Shown: positions 7,639 through 16,495, counted from the stretch's first letter. The stretch: DNA of 64,000 nucleotides from Fluviibacter phosphoraccumulans (GCF_016110345.1 NZ_AP019011.1:806001-870000); one strand, 5' to 3'. A program made the numbers and translations. Notes: generated by a model from the sequence alone, not told the origin.

Positions 7639-7860
7639 GTGAGCGAGCTTTTTCTTACTAGTGATGAGCTGGTTGAGCTAACTGGACGCCGGCGAAGCGG
7701 TGCTCAAAAGAGTGCGCTAAGCATGATGGGGGTTAATTTCCTTATCAGGCCGGATGGCACTCTCGTAGTATCCCGGAGGAACGTAGAGGAGTTGCTCGGG
7801 GTGCGACCAGAGAAGGTAAAGAAGAAACCTCCTAATGAGCCTAATTGGGATGCGATGTAA
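7639..7860 (+). CDS. DUF4224-type small phage-island protein
   Basis: About 73 residues from a GTG at 7639 (a TTG at 7603 would add 12). The core FLTSDELVELTGRRR, SGAQKSALS, NFLIRPDGTLVVSRRNVEELLG matches the DUF4224 pattern, a winged-helix-like small protein usually encoded directly before a phage integrase and thought to act like an excisionase. Here no integrase follows: about 100 noncoding bases lead straight to the third tRNA-Val repeat. The integrase gene was probably deleted. Confidence 0.7.
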   Translation: MSELFLTSDELVELTGRRRSGAQKSALSMMGVNFLIRPDGTLVVSRRNVEELLGVRPEKVKKKPPNEPNWDAM

Positions 7861-7960
7861 CGTTAAAAAGGTTAAGTGGAATTGTTGTGTCGGTATTTTT
7901 GTCGGTATTCCAAGAATCGAATTGCTAAGATTTCAATGAATAATTGCTCTTTGTGAATTT

Positions 7961-8035
7961 GTTCGAGCCCGTCACGACCCACCACCTAAAGCCTGATTAA
8001 CCCGCTCTCGGTAACGATGGCGGGTTTTTTATTGT
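7961..8035 (+). repeat. Attachment-type direct repeat, copy 3 (tRNA-Val 3' end plus terminator)
   Basis: 75 bases matching 3995-4069 with three mismatches. The copy covers the T arm, acceptor strand and CCA of tRNA-Val, the CACCTAAAGCCT linker and the terminator hairpin (7999-8030). This is either the displaced original tRNA 3' end (a distal att site) or the remains of a second tRNA-Val gene. Confidence 0.85.
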
Positions 8036-8089
8036 CCCCAGTTGGCGAGGCTCATCTGGTGAGACTCTCGGTGTAGATACTAGTCAGTG

Positions 8090-8116
8090 TTGACGTCTTG
8101 TATCCCATTTTATACA
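8090..8116 (+). promoter_or_regulatory. Candidate promoter of the HigBA-like pair
   Basis: TTGACG at 8090-8095 and TATACA at 8111-8116. The 15-base spacer is shorter than ideal. It lies just ahead of the toxin start. Confidence 0.4.
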
Positions 8117-8129
8117 CTTGAGAAATCGT

Positions 8130-8435
8130 ATGAAACTTATCTATACGACAGAAATTTTTGATGCTTGGTTTGGCCGATTAAAAGACAAAGAAGTTGCGCG
8201 GCGGATTCAGATTCGGATCGACAGAGCAGAAGATGGTCATTTCGGAGACTGTAAGTCTGTTGGTGGCGGTGTTTCAGAAATGCGAATTCATCATGGGCCG
8301 GGATATCGGGTGTATTTCATGCAACGAGGATTCGAGGTGGTGATTTTACTAGCAGGTGGTGACAAGTCATCACAGTCCAGAGATATTCAAACAGCTATAC
8401 ATATAGCTCAGCAGATTAAGGGTAGCAGATCATGA
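8130..8435 (+). CDS. RelE/HigB-superfamily toxin (addiction module killer)
   Basis: 101 residues. The pattern LIYTTEIFDAWFGRLKD, RIQIRIDRAEDGHFGDCKSVGGGVSEMRIHHGPGYRVYF, then LLAGGDKSSQSRDIQTA is that of the RelE-like putative addiction-module killer group. These toxins cleave mRNA at the ribosome. The ATG at 8130 is preferred over a TTG at 8118. It overlaps the antitoxin gene by four bases, with the toxin first as in HigBA. Confidence 0.9.
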   Translation: MKLIYTTEIFDAWFGRLKDKEVARRIQIRIDRAEDGHFGDCKSVGGGVSEMRIHHGPGYRVYFMQRGFEVVILLAGGDKSSQSRDIQTAIHIAQQIKGSRS

Positions 8436-8731
8436 AAGCAGTAAAGCTACGTAGATGGGATAGCGCCGAACATCTGAAAACATCAGAAGAGATGGCGTTG
8501 TATCTAGAAGCTTGCTTCCAAGAAGCAGGTGATGATGCTGCATTTATTGCCAAAGCACTGGGTAACATTGCACGTGCCAAAGGCATGTCACAGCTAGCCC
8601 AAGAGACCGGTATGGGACGGGAGAGTCTTTATAAAGCGCTCTCCGGAGAAGGTAACCCAAGCTTTGCAACCATTCTCAAGGTGACACGTGCTTTAGGTAT
8701 TGAGCTTCATGCGATGCCAGTTCATGCCTAG
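8432..8731 (+). CDS. XRE-family antitoxin, HigA-like
   Basis: 99 residues. An N-terminal toxin-binding part is followed by an HTH (about residues 48-92: NIARAKGMSQLAQETGMGRESLYKALSGEGNPSFATILKVTRALG). It is the probable partner of the upstream toxin and a repressor of its own promoter. The ATGA overlap means coupled translation. Confidence 0.9.
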   Translation: MKAVKLRRWDSAEHLKTSEEMALYLEACFQEAGDDAAFIAKALGNIARAKGMSQLAQETGMGRESLYKALSGEGNPSFATILKVTRALGIELHAMPVHA

Positions 8732-8754
8732 AATCTAGGTGTAGCACATATCGC

Positions 8755-9066
8755 CTAGTCTGATTGTTGTGATTGTGTCAGCTTGAACGCTTCCCGGTAT
8801 TTCTTAAACATCACTGCAATAGAAATAGCACTGCTACTGATCATGACGCCAATCACCATGGGGAGCACTTCCGTCATATTACGCATCAGGTAGGCAAAGA
8901 GCGGCACATAGACCATCACCATGAGTAGCCCGACTTTGTGTTGGGAGCTGCCGGGCTGCAGTGCCTCGCAGATGCCGCTGATGATGGCGGCAAGGGGTAG
9001 GCTGAGGAACAAGCCAATGATCAGTCCGGCAGCAGTCAGTTCGGCGGTGAGGATGTAATTATCCAT
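8755..9066 (-). CDS. Small inner-membrane protein, unknown function
   Basis: 103 residues with three or four hydrophobic segments (about 8-35, 44-62, 67-85) and a charged C-terminal tail. No family is recognised. It starts four bases after the MFS transporter stop and is probably co-transcribed with it. Confidence 0.7.
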   Translation of the reverse strand: MDNYILTAELTAAGLIIGLFLSLPLAAIISGICEALQPGSSQHKVGLLMVMVYVPLFAYLMRNMTEVLPMVIGVMISSSAISIAVMFKKYREAFKLTQSQQSD

Positions 9067-9070
9067 AAGG

Positions 9071-10288
9071 TCAGGATTTTACCTGCGCTTCGCGGATGGG
9101 CAGATTGACCAGTGCCGCAAAACCGGCAAGCGCCATGTCGGCGTACCACATGGCATCCAGATTGCCGAACTCGGCAAGGGCGATGCCACCGAGGTATGCG
9201 CCAAAGAATGCACCAACCTGATGTGAGAGCATGGAGATGCCGAACAAGGTAGCCAGATAGCGCAACCCGAAAAGCTTGCCGACAATGGCTGCCGTGGGTG
9301 GCACGGTGGCTAACCACGTAAAACCCAGACCGGCGGCGAAAATGTAATAGGTGAGCTCGGTTTTTGGCAGGAGCAGATAGCCGAGGATGAGTAGCGCACG
9401 GCTACCGTACATGGCGGCAAGGATGTATTTGCTGCGATAACGCGCGACGCATTGCCCTGCGTAAAGGCTACCAAAGATATTGCTCAGGCCAATGATCGCC
9501 AATGCACCACTGGCTACCGAAGCCGGTAAACCGCATAGACTGACTTCACCGGGCAGATGCGTCACCAGAAAGGCGATATGAAAGCCGCAGGTAAAGAAGC
9601 CCAGGTTCAATAGAAAGTAGTTGGGGTTGCCAGCGGCGCCACAAATGGTTTTACCAAAAGAGTCCGCTGGAGATAAATTCTGCGGATGCGTGTGTATGGT
9701 TTTAGCGCCGGTCAGCCGATTGATCAGTGGGAGCGCACTCAGCGAAATAATGGCCATGCCCCAGAGCGAACCAGCCCAACCAATGGTCTGGATCAACCCT
9801 TGGAAAATCGGTGCGCCGATGAACTGGCCGAGGGACCCACCGGCATTGATAACGCCAGAGGCCGGGCCGCGTGCTTCAGCAGGGATGCGTTGAGCAGTGG
9901 CGCCGATGAGGACCGAGAAACCGCCAATCCCGGAGCCGATGGCCACAAATAAGCCGAGGCTGACGATGAGTCCAAAACCGGACAGCATAAAAGGCGCGAG
10001 GGCACTGCCTAATGCCAGGAGCAGCAAACCAAAGACCAGTACTTTGCCCGGGCCGTATCGATCTGATAGCAACCCCGCAAAAGGTTGCGCCAGCCCCCAG
10101 GTGAATTGCCCTATAGCCAGCGCTAGGCTTATAGCCACGATACCGATCTCGCTGGCCGAGTTAATGGGCGAAACAAATAACCCCAGTGATTGGCGCGTGC
10201 CCATGGTCACCATGAGAATGCCCGCCGCCGCGAGTGTGACTGTCATGGCATGGGGTGCAGAGAGGGACTGACGAAGACTTTTAAACAT
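9071..10288 (-). CDS. Major facilitator superfamily transporter
   Basis: 405 residues with about twelve membrane segments. The MFS signature between helices 2 and 3 is seen as GLLSDRYGPGKVLV, and the central loop carries TGAKTIHTHPQN. Similar to the oxalate/formate or YbfB-like MFS groups, but the substrate cannot be read from sequence. Divergent from phaB, with about 150 bases between the starts. Confidence 0.88.
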   Translation of the reverse strand: MFKSLRQSLSAPHAMTVTLAAAGILMVTMGTRQSLGLFVSPINSASEIGIVAISLALAIGQFTWGLAQPFAGLLSDRYGPGKVLVFGLLLLALGSALAPFMLSGFGLIVSLGLFVAIGSGIGGFSVLIGATAQRIPAEARGPASGVINAGGSLGQFIGAPIFQGLIQTIGWAGSLWGMAIISLSALPLINRLTGAKTIHTHPQNLSPADSFGKTICGAAGNPNYFLLNLGFFTCGFHIAFLVTHLPGEVSLCGLPASVASGALAIIGLSNIFGSLYAGQCVARYRSKYILAAMYGSRALLILGYLLLPKTELTYYIFAAGLGFTWLATVPPTAAIVGKLFGLRYLATLFGISMLSHQVGAFFGAYLGGIALAEFGNLDAMWYADMALAGFAALVNLPIREAQVKS

Positions 10289-10442
10289 GGATCACAATCC
10301 TACAGGAATCAGCTTGTCAGCTAATTGAAAGTTTTGGCGAGGAAAGTTGTGCCATGCGTATTTACAAATACGTAGATTTGTTACAGGATGCAGATCAACT
10401 CCATAATTATGGGGTCAAAAGAACAAACCGGGAGACAGAAGT

Positions 10443-11180
10443 ATGAGCAAGCGCGTAGCCTATGTAACGGGTGGTATGGGTGGTATCGGTACCTCGATTT
10501 GTCAACGTCTGGCCAAAGACGGTTTTACCGTTGTTGCAGGCTGTGGCCCGAATTCGCCACGTAAAGACAAGTGGCTGGCCGAGCAGAAGGCGCTGGGCTA
10601 TGACTTCATCGCCTCAGAAGGTAATGTGGCCGATTGGGATAGCACCGTCGCCGCATTCGAAAAGGTCAAAAAAGAAGTCGGCGAGATCGACGTTCTGGTT
10701 AATAACGCAGGCATCACGCGTGACGGTATGTTCCGCAAGATGACGCGTGAAGCATGGGACGCCGTGATTGATACCAATTTAAACTCGATGTTCAACGTGA
10801 CCAAGCAAGTGGTTGACGGCATGATCGACCGCAACTGGGGTCGTATCATCAACATCTCGTCGGTGAATGGTCAGAAGGGTCAGATGGGTCAAGTGAACTA
10901 TTCGACCGCTAAGGCCGGTATGCACGGCTTCACCATGGCCTTGGCTCAGGAAGTAGCGAGCAAGGGCGTGACGGTGAATACCGTATCACCAGGCTACATC
11001 GGCACTGATATGGTTAAAGCCATTCGTGAAGATGTGCTGGAAAAGATCATCGCCGGTGTGCCGGTGAAGCGTCTGGGTACCCCGGAAGAAATCGCTTCGA
11101 TCGTTTCCTGGCTGGCGGGTCCAGATGGTAGTTTCTCGACCGGTGCGGACTTCTCGCTGAACGGCGGTATCCACATGTAA
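10443..11180 (+). CDS. phaB: Acetoacetyl-CoA reductase PhaB
   Basis: A 245-residue short-chain dehydrogenase that reduces acetoacetyl-CoA to (R)-3-hydroxybutyryl-CoA with NADPH, the second step of polyhydroxybutyrate synthesis. The Rossmann motif GGMGGIG, NNAG, and the catalytic Ser plus Y-x3-K (NYSTAKAG) are all present. The segment with GCGPNSPRKDKWL and NSMFNVTKQVVDGM is typical of PhaB rather than FabG. A GGGAGA ribosome site precedes it. phaC and phaA are not nearby. Confidence 0.95.
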   Translation: MSKRVAYVTGGMGGIGTSICQRLAKDGFTVVAGCGPNSPRKDKWLAEQKALGYDFIASEGNVADWDSTVAAFEKVKKEVGEIDVLVNNAGITRDGMFRKMTREAWDAVIDTNLNSMFNVTKQVVDGMIDRNWGRIINISSVNGQKGQMGQVNYSTAKAGMHGFTMALAQEVASKGVTVNTVSPGYIGTDMVKAIREDVLEKIIAGVPVKRLGTPEEIASIVSWLAGPDGSFSTGADFSLNGGIHM

Positions 11181-11201
11181 TCGGATTTCCGAACACATGG
11201 A

Positions 11202-11228
11202 AACGGCGCTTTGTGCGCCGTTTTTTTT
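11202..11228 (+). terminator. Terminator of phaB
   Basis: CGGCGC pairs with GCGCCG (extended by AA/TT) across a five-base loop, followed by eight T. A classic intrinsic terminator. Confidence 0.9.
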
Positions 11229-11261
11229 ATGCAGGTATCGAAAACAAAGTGATTGATGTAT

Positions 11262-11687
11262 TCAAAGTTTCCGCAAACGTTCTAAGTAGGCTTCGGTATC
11301 AAATACGCCGCCCGGCTGTTGGGCATGCCAGACGGTTTCACCCAGGCATTCCAGTAGCCGGTGCAAGGCTTCGTGCGCATCACCCTGCTTAGTGGCCTGT
11401 TTCTCAAAGGCGGCACGAATACCTGGAGGAGAATCTACCGATAGCTGTTCGGCCAGGGCCATGTGCAACGACAGGTGCAGCATGGGATTCATCGTGCCCT
11501 GTTCGGGGGTCCATTCACCGGCAATAGCCGCTTCCGCGTCATCAAGCAGGGCGTGGTATTCCGGGTGCATGGCGATGACGTCGGCGGCAATGATTTCTGC
11601 GCCATCGAGCGGCAGGTTGTCACGTTGCTTACGTCGTGACTCGCAGAAAAACTGACGTACCTGATCTTTAGTGGGTGTGAAGATCAT
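11262..11687 (-). CDS. DUF1841 family protein
   Basis: A 141-residue soluble protein. The pattern MIFTPTKDQVRQFF, HPEYH, NPMLHLSLHMALAEQLS with DAHEALHRLLECLGE is that of DUF1841, widespread in Beta- and Gammaproteobacteria and of unknown function. Clustered His and Glu could bind metal. It lies 13 bases after nth and is the last gene of the rsx-nth operon. Confidence 0.88.
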   Translation of the reverse strand: MIFTPTKDQVRQFFCESRRKQRDNLPLDGAEIIAADVIAMHPEYHALLDDAEAAIAGEWTPEQGTMNPMLHLSLHMALAEQLSVDSPPGIRAAFEKQATKQGDAHEALHRLLECLGETVWHAQQPGGVFDTEAYLERLRKL

Positions 11688-11700
11688 CAGTGCTCCCGAT

Positions 11701-12360
11701 TCATTGGTGAGGGTTAATCAGCTTGCGGGCGGCTTTGGCTTCGGGGGCACGGCAAAGGTCGAGCACCGGACAGACTTCGCATTCCGGTTTGCGTGCCTTA
11801 CAGATATAGCGGCCCAGCAGAATCAGCCAGTGGTGGGCATCGTGTAGATACTCTTTCGGAATGTTTTTTAACAGCTTCAATTCCACAGCTAACGGCGTTT
11901 TGCCGGGAGCCAAGCCGGTGCGATTGGCAACACGAAAGATGTGAGTATCTACCGCCATAGTCGGGTGACCGAAGGCGGTGTTGAGCACAACGTTGGCGGT
12001 TTTGCGGCCGACGCCGGGCAGGGCTTCTAGTGCTGCACGATCTTCCGGTACCTCACCCCCATAGCGTTCGCAGAGTATCTTGCAGGTGGCAATAACGTTT
12101 TTGGCTTTGGTCGGGTAGAGGCCGATGGTTTTGATATAGGGTACGAGCCCTTCAACATCCAGGGCGCCCATCTTGGCCGCATCAGGCGCATCAATAAACA
12201 GATGGCGTGTCGCCAGATTGACCCCTTTGTCAGTGGCCTGGGCCGACAGAATAACGGCAATCAGCAGCTGAAAGGTGGAACCGTAAGCCAGCTCGGTCGT
12301 GGGATGCGGGTTAGCGGCTTGGAGGCGTCGAAAAAATTCGACGCGATCACCGGCTTTCAT
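11701..12360 (-). CDS. nth: Endonuclease III
   Basis: A 219-residue DNA glycosylase/AP lyase that removes oxidised pyrimidines. The helix-hairpin-helix LPGVGRKTANVVL carries the catalytic Lys. The catalytic Asp lies in VDTHIFRVANR. The C-terminal [4Fe-4S] ligands follow the C-x6-C-x2-C-x5-C rule (CKARKPECEVCPVLDLC). It follows rsxE by 12 bases, the same order as in E. coli. Confidence 0.96.
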   Translation of the reverse strand: MKAGDRVEFFRRLQAANPHPTTELAYGSTFQLLIAVILSAQATDKGVNLATRHLFIDAPDAAKMGALDVEGLVPYIKTIGLYPTKAKNVIATCKILCERYGGEVPEDRAALEALPGVGRKTANVVLNTAFGHPTMAVDTHIFRVANRTGLAPGKTPLAVELKLLKNIPKEYLHDAHHWLILLGRYICKARKPECEVCPVLDLCRAPEAKAARKLINPHQ

Positions 12361-12372
12361 ACCTGAGGCCGC

Positions 12373-13062
12373 TTAGTGACAACCACCGGTCGTCACCGGT
12401 GCAGCCTGGCTCATTGCCTGTGCCGCACTTTTTGCGTCGATCCAGTTTTTTGCGGCGATGATGCAGCCGAGTATGATAAATGCGCCCGGCGGTAGAATGG
12501 CCATCAATAAACCGGGATAGTCCTCTGGCAATAAGTGCAGCGCTTGTGCTCCCGGAATGACGAGGTCAATGCCTGAGAACAATGTGCCCCCGCCAATGAG
12601 TTCGCGTAGCGCACCAATCAGCGCCAGCGTCCAAAGCATCCCGACACCCATCATGGCGCCGTCAGCCATAGCGGGCGCCGGTCGGTTTTTGGCGGCGAAG
12701 GCTTCGATGCGCGCCAGAACAATGCAGTTGGTAATAATCAGCGGGATAAAGATCCCGAGGACAATGTATAACCCGTGCAGATAGGCATTCATCGCCAGAT
12801 CAACGACAGTAACCAGCGCCGCGGCAATGAGAATAAATACCGGAATACGGATTTCGTAGGGAATAAAATGACGTAGGCTTGATACGGCCAGGTTGGAAAG
12901 CGACATAACCAGCAACGTCGCCAGTGATAGCATGACCCCGTTGACCAGATTAGTAGTTACGGCTAACAGTGGGCAAAGTCCGAGAATCTGCACCAGACTG
13001 GTATTCTGTTTCCAGACACCCTTGTAAGCAATGTCTTTGAATTCGCCGCGAGTGATCCACAT
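12373..13062 (-). CDS. rsxE: Ion-translocating oxidoreductase subunit RsxE/RnfE
   Basis: 229 residues with six membrane segments. It is homologous to RsxA but oppositely oriented in the membrane. The opening KGVWKQNTSLVQILGLCPLLAVT and the later NCIVLARIEAFA carry the conserved Cys residues proposed to hold an Fe-S centre between RnfA and RnfE. Subunit of the Rnf complex, which couples electron transfer between ferredoxin and NAD to ion movement, or reduces SoxR. Confidence 0.95.
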   Translation of the reverse strand: MWITRGEFKDIAYKGVWKQNTSLVQILGLCPLLAVTTNLVNGVMLSLATLLVMSLSNLAVSSLRHFIPYEIRIPVFILIAAALVTVVDLAMNAYLHGLYIVLGIFIPLIITNCIVLARIEAFAAKNRPAPAMADGAMMGVGMLWTLALIGALRELIGGGTLFSGIDLVIPGAQALHLLPEDYPGLLMAILPPGAFIILGCIIAAKNWIDAKSAAQAMSQAAPVTTGGCH

Positions 13063-13079
13063 GATCGTTAGTCCTGAAA

Positions 13080-13769
13080 TCAGCGTTTATCGGGTGGTGG
13101 GCCAGAAAGATTCTGCATCGCCGAAGGCATAAACAGGACCTGACGATTGGCCATGACAAAATCACGTGCGCGATGAACTGCCTTGACGACCGCGCGCGGC
13201 GTGACGGTAGCGCCGGCATAGGCATCAAATTTGCCCCCATCTTTTTTAACATGCCAATCTTGTGCGCTTAGCGAACCGGGTACATCGTTGAACTGGGTGA
13301 TCCAGGGCGTGTCTTTATTCTTGTCTTTGCGCGGATCAATGTAATCACCCAGCCCGGGTGTTTCTTTGTGCTCTATGACACGAGCACCGAGGACTTGTCC
13401 TTCCGCATTAAAAGCCACCAGCAGTTTGATGTCGCCGCTATAACCATCCGGTGCCACAACGTCCATCACCAAAGCGGCCGGTTTGCCATTGATGCGCGCA
13501 CGGTAAACGGTGCTTGGCGTTTTGGTGCCGAGTGCCGGTTCGGCGGGCAAGCTGATCGTATCGTTCAGGGGGTCGTTGTTATACAGATCGAGCGGCAGAA
13601 TCTGGTTTAGAACAACCAGCTTTTCAGTACGTGTAGATTGTTCGATGACCGGTCGTGAGAAGAGGTAAACCCAGGCCAGCAACGCTGTAAAAAAAACAAT
13701 AAACGCTAGCAGCGTTAACGCGGTTTCACCCGAAACCCGGAAGGCATGTTTTTCGGCGGGTGTACTCAC
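13080..13769 (-). CDS. rsxG: Ion-translocating oxidoreductase subunit RsxG/RnfG
   Basis: 229 residues: one N-terminal membrane helix (about 18-38) and a periplasmic FMN-binding domain. The motif AYAGATVTPRAVVKAV contains the Thr that carries covalent FMN in this family. It overlaps rsxD by four bases. The segment HKETPGLGDYIDPRKDKN is typical of RnfG. Confidence 0.95.
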   Translation of the reverse strand: MSTPAEKHAFRVSGETALTLLAFIVFFTALLAWVYLFSRPVIEQSTRTEKLVVLNQILPLDLYNNDPLNDTISLPAEPALGTKTPSTVYRARINGKPAALVMDVVAPDGYSGDIKLLVAFNAEGQVLGARVIEHKETPGLGDYIDPRKDKNKDTPWITQFNDVPGSLSAQDWHVKKDGGKFDAYAGATVTPRAVVKAVHRARDFVMANRQVLFMPSAMQNLSGPPPDKR

Positions 13770-14821
13770 GAGCGACCTCCCTTGGTTTTTTCACCAAAGA
13801 TCGGTGGTTGTGTGTACATGTCGATCAGTGGTACACACATATTCAGAATGAGCACGGCAAAGGCAATGCCATCCGGGAATGCACCAAAGACACGAATCAA
13901 GTAAGCCAGTGCGCCGATGGCAACGGCAAAGATGATCTTGCCGCGTGGGGTGGTGGCGCCGCTGACCGGGTCCGTGGCAATAAAAAATGCACCGAGTAAG
14001 GTTGCCCCACCCAGGATGTGAAAGATCGGATTGGCATAATGTGTCGGGTCAATTGCCCAGGCCAGTAGTGCCAATGTCCCCATGCCAGCAATAAGACCGG
14101 TAGGAATATGCCAGCTGATGACCTTCTGCTGGATGAGCCACAGACCACCGATCAGCCAGGCCAGCGTGACCCACTCCCAGCCATTGCCCCCCCCAATGCC
14201 ATAGATGGTGTGATCTTTGAGAATATTTTGTACGGTCAGCGTGTCGTTACCTGTCGCCAGACGAAGCGTGGTCTTTAAGTGGTCGAGTGGCGTCGCACCG
14301 GCCCACGCATCAATACGCTGCGGCATGAAGATCGCCGTGATTTGATCCAGCGGTGGTAAGCCACCATGGGACAGCGGGTGTGGCCATTGTGACATCAATG
14401 CCGGGAACGACACGATGCAGAGGGCATAGGCCACCATGGCCGGGTTAAAGGGATTCTGACCGAGACCGCCGTACAGGTGTTTTGCCACAACGATGGCAAA
14501 CAAAGTGCCGACAACGATCAACCACCACGGCCCCAGGGGTGGGAACGACAGGGCAATCAGCCAGGCAGTCACAACAGCCGAAAGATCGAACAGCGCGGGA
14601 GTGATCGGGCGCTGGCGCAAACGCAAAAATGCTGCTTCGGTAATCACGGCGGTGATGGTCGCCAAGCTGATTTGCACCAGAATGCCGGGGCCGAATAACC
14701 AGGCGTAAATCGCGATTCCTGGTACCAGCGCCAGTAAAACCTTGAGCATGATCTTGGTCACGCTGACGGGTTGTACCAGGTAGGGTGATTGCGTCAGGAC
14801 GTTAGGCGATTCAAAAGACAC
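13766..14821 (-). CDS. rsxD: Ion-translocating oxidoreductase subunit RsxD/RnfD
   Basis: 351 residues and about nine to ten membrane segments (NqrB/RnfD family). The covalent FMN attachment motif is in DPVSGATTPRGK. It opens with SPNVLTQSPYLVQPVSVTKIML, a typical RnfD start. It is in the middle of the operon, 20 bases after rsxC. Confidence 0.95.
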   Translation of the reverse strand: MSFESPNVLTQSPYLVQPVSVTKIMLKVLLALVPGIAIYAWLFGPGILVQISLATITAVITEAAFLRLRQRPITPALFDLSAVVTAWLIALSFPPLGPWWLIVVGTLFAIVVAKHLYGGLGQNPFNPAMVAYALCIVSFPALMSQWPHPLSHGGLPPLDQITAIFMPQRIDAWAGATPLDHLKTTLRLATGNDTLTVQNILKDHTIYGIGGGNGWEWVTLAWLIGGLWLIQQKVISWHIPTGLIAGMGTLALLAWAIDPTHYANPIFHILGGATLLGAFFIATDPVSGATTPRGKIIFAVAIGALAYLIRVFGAFPDGIAFAVLILNMCVPLIDMYTQPPIFGEKTKGGRS

Positions 14822-14841
14822 AGGTTGGGCTCATAAGAAAA

Positions 14842-16494
14842 TTAGGGGGCGGTACTGCCGGCTTTGTCGGCATGCTGTTCGCGTTTGAGCCGTGCCCGTT
14901 CCACGGCAGCAGCAATGGCTGCCTGCTTGGCGCTCGCATCCAGCACAGGGTGGTTGTCGACAGCAATCGGCGTCGATGCCTGATTCGGATGGCTTGATAG
15001 ATCGGGGACACCCTCCTCAGGTTTAGCTGGTGTGGGCGTTGACGCAGCGGCGGCGGCTTCTGCCGCTTGACGCGCAGCATTAGCCTTGGCAAGACGCTCT
15101 GCCTTCTCGCGTTTTTCACGTTCGGCACGCGCTTCGCGGAATTCAAAACGATCACGCGCAGCATCCGCAAGCTGTTTCTCACGCTGCGCAGCCTGAATTT
15201 CGCTTTTGGAAAACCGGAAGTAATTAACCAGTGGAATATGGCTGGGGCAAACGTAGTCACAGCAGCCGCATTCGATGCAGTCGAACAGTTTGTATTTTTC
15301 CAGTGGTTCAAACTTGTTGGCGCGTGACCACCAGTACAACTCAAAAGGCTGCAATTCCTGAGGACAGGCCGTCGCGCATGCGCCACAGCGGATGCAGGGC
15401 AACTCCTGCGGCTTGGGCGGGAAGAGGCCGGGCGCGTTAACAATCAGGCTGTTGGTTGACTTAATCACCGGCGCGGCATTGGTTGAGACCTTGAAGCCCA
15501 TCATGGGCCCGCCCATGATCACGCCATCACTTTCCGGCTTCGGTTGGGCAAGTGCCACCAAGTCGGCAATCGGCATGCCGATCGGTACTGACCAGTTGCG
15601 CGATTCACCGACAGCGCCGCTAATCGTAACGATGCGCGAGATTAAGGGTTCGCCGTATGTGATGGCGCGCCAGGCCGACTGCACTGTCGCCACGTTAAAC
15701 ACCTGTACGCCAAAATCAGTGGCGCGTTTGCTGCCCGGTACTTCCTTGCCGGTCAGCACGCGAATGAGTTCTTTGGCACCACCGGTCGGATAGATCGTTG
15801 GTACCGTAATCACTGCAACTGGCGCGTCCAGTTTTTCCTGCGCAGCCTTCAGTGCGGCAATCGCTTCTGGCTTGTTATCTTCAACACCGATCAGCACCTG
15901 ACCGGCGTGAACGAGCTGGCCAAAGAGGGCACTGCCCAGAATCACTTCTTCAGCCTGCTCACGCATCAGGCGGTCGTCGCACGAGATGAATGGCTCGCAC
16001 TCGGCACCGTTGATGATCAGTTGCTCAATGTGTTTGCCTTTGGGTACAGCCAGTTTCACATGACTGGGAAACACCGCGCCACCCATGCCCACAATACCCA
16101 TGTCGCGCAGGTATTCACGTATGGCGTCCGGCGAAGCGTGGTCTACATCAAAGGGTGTACGTTCAATCCAGGTGTCACGACCATCGGCTTCGATGACCAC
16201 GCAATCGGTAGGTAAACCCGATGGGTGCGGAATAATGTGCGGGCCGATCTCGACCACGGTGCCTGAGGTGGGCGCATGTACCGCCGCAGAGACCCAGCCA
16301 TCCGCTTCGCCAATACGCTGACCTTTAAGGACGTAGTCACCTACGTTGACGATCGGGCGTGGTGTTCCACCGACGCTCTGATGCAAAGGCACAATGTAAC
16401 GGCCGACCAGCGGGGCCTGTGCAATAGGCAATGCCGTGGAGACCGATTTATTCGGATTCGGCTTGACGCCGCCTTTGAATGAAAATAATTTCAT
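14842..16494 (-). CDS. rsxC: Ion-translocating oxidoreductase subunit RsxC/RnfC
   Basis: 550 residues from the ATG at 16494; an upstream in-frame ATG at 16521 would run into rsxB and is not preferred. It has a lipoyl-like N-terminal sandwich domain, the NADH/FMN-binding Complex1_51K-like domain (VGMGGAVFPSHVKL, INGAECEPFISCDDRLM), SLBB, and two [4Fe-4S] clusters (CIRCGACATACP and CIECGCCDYVCP). The C-terminal region after residue 450 is Ala/Lys/Glu-rich and shorter than in E. coli. It is the NADH-facing subunit. Confidence 0.95.
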   Translation of the reverse strand: MKLFSFKGGVKPNPNKSVSTALPIAQAPLVGRYIVPLHQSVGGTPRPIVNVGDYVLKGQRIGEADGWVSAAVHAPTSGTVVEIGPHIIPHPSGLPTDCVVIEADGRDTWIERTPFDVDHASPDAIREYLRDMGIVGMGGAVFPSHVKLAVPKGKHIEQLIINGAECEPFISCDDRLMREQAEEVILGSALFGQLVHAGQVLIGVEDNKPEAIAALKAAQEKLDAPVAVITVPTIYPTGGAKELIRVLTGKEVPGSKRATDFGVQVFNVATVQSAWRAITYGEPLISRIVTISGAVGESRNWSVPIGMPIADLVALAQPKPESDGVIMGGPMMGFKVSTNAAPVIKSTNSLIVNAPGLFPPKPQELPCIRCGACATACPQELQPFELYWWSRANKFEPLEKYKLFDCIECGCCDYVCPSHIPLVNYFRFSKSEIQAAQREKQLADAARDRFEFREARAEREKREKAERLAKANAARQAAEAAAAASTPTPAKPEEGVPDLSSHPNQASTPIAVDNHPVLDASAKQAAIAAAVERARLKREQHADKAGSTAP

Positions 16495-16495
16495 A

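Noticed and set aside
7961..7983. A second functional tRNA-Val gene at copy 3
   Set aside because: Only the T-arm and acceptor 3' strand are present; no D arm, anticodon arm or 5' acceptor strand lies upstream.
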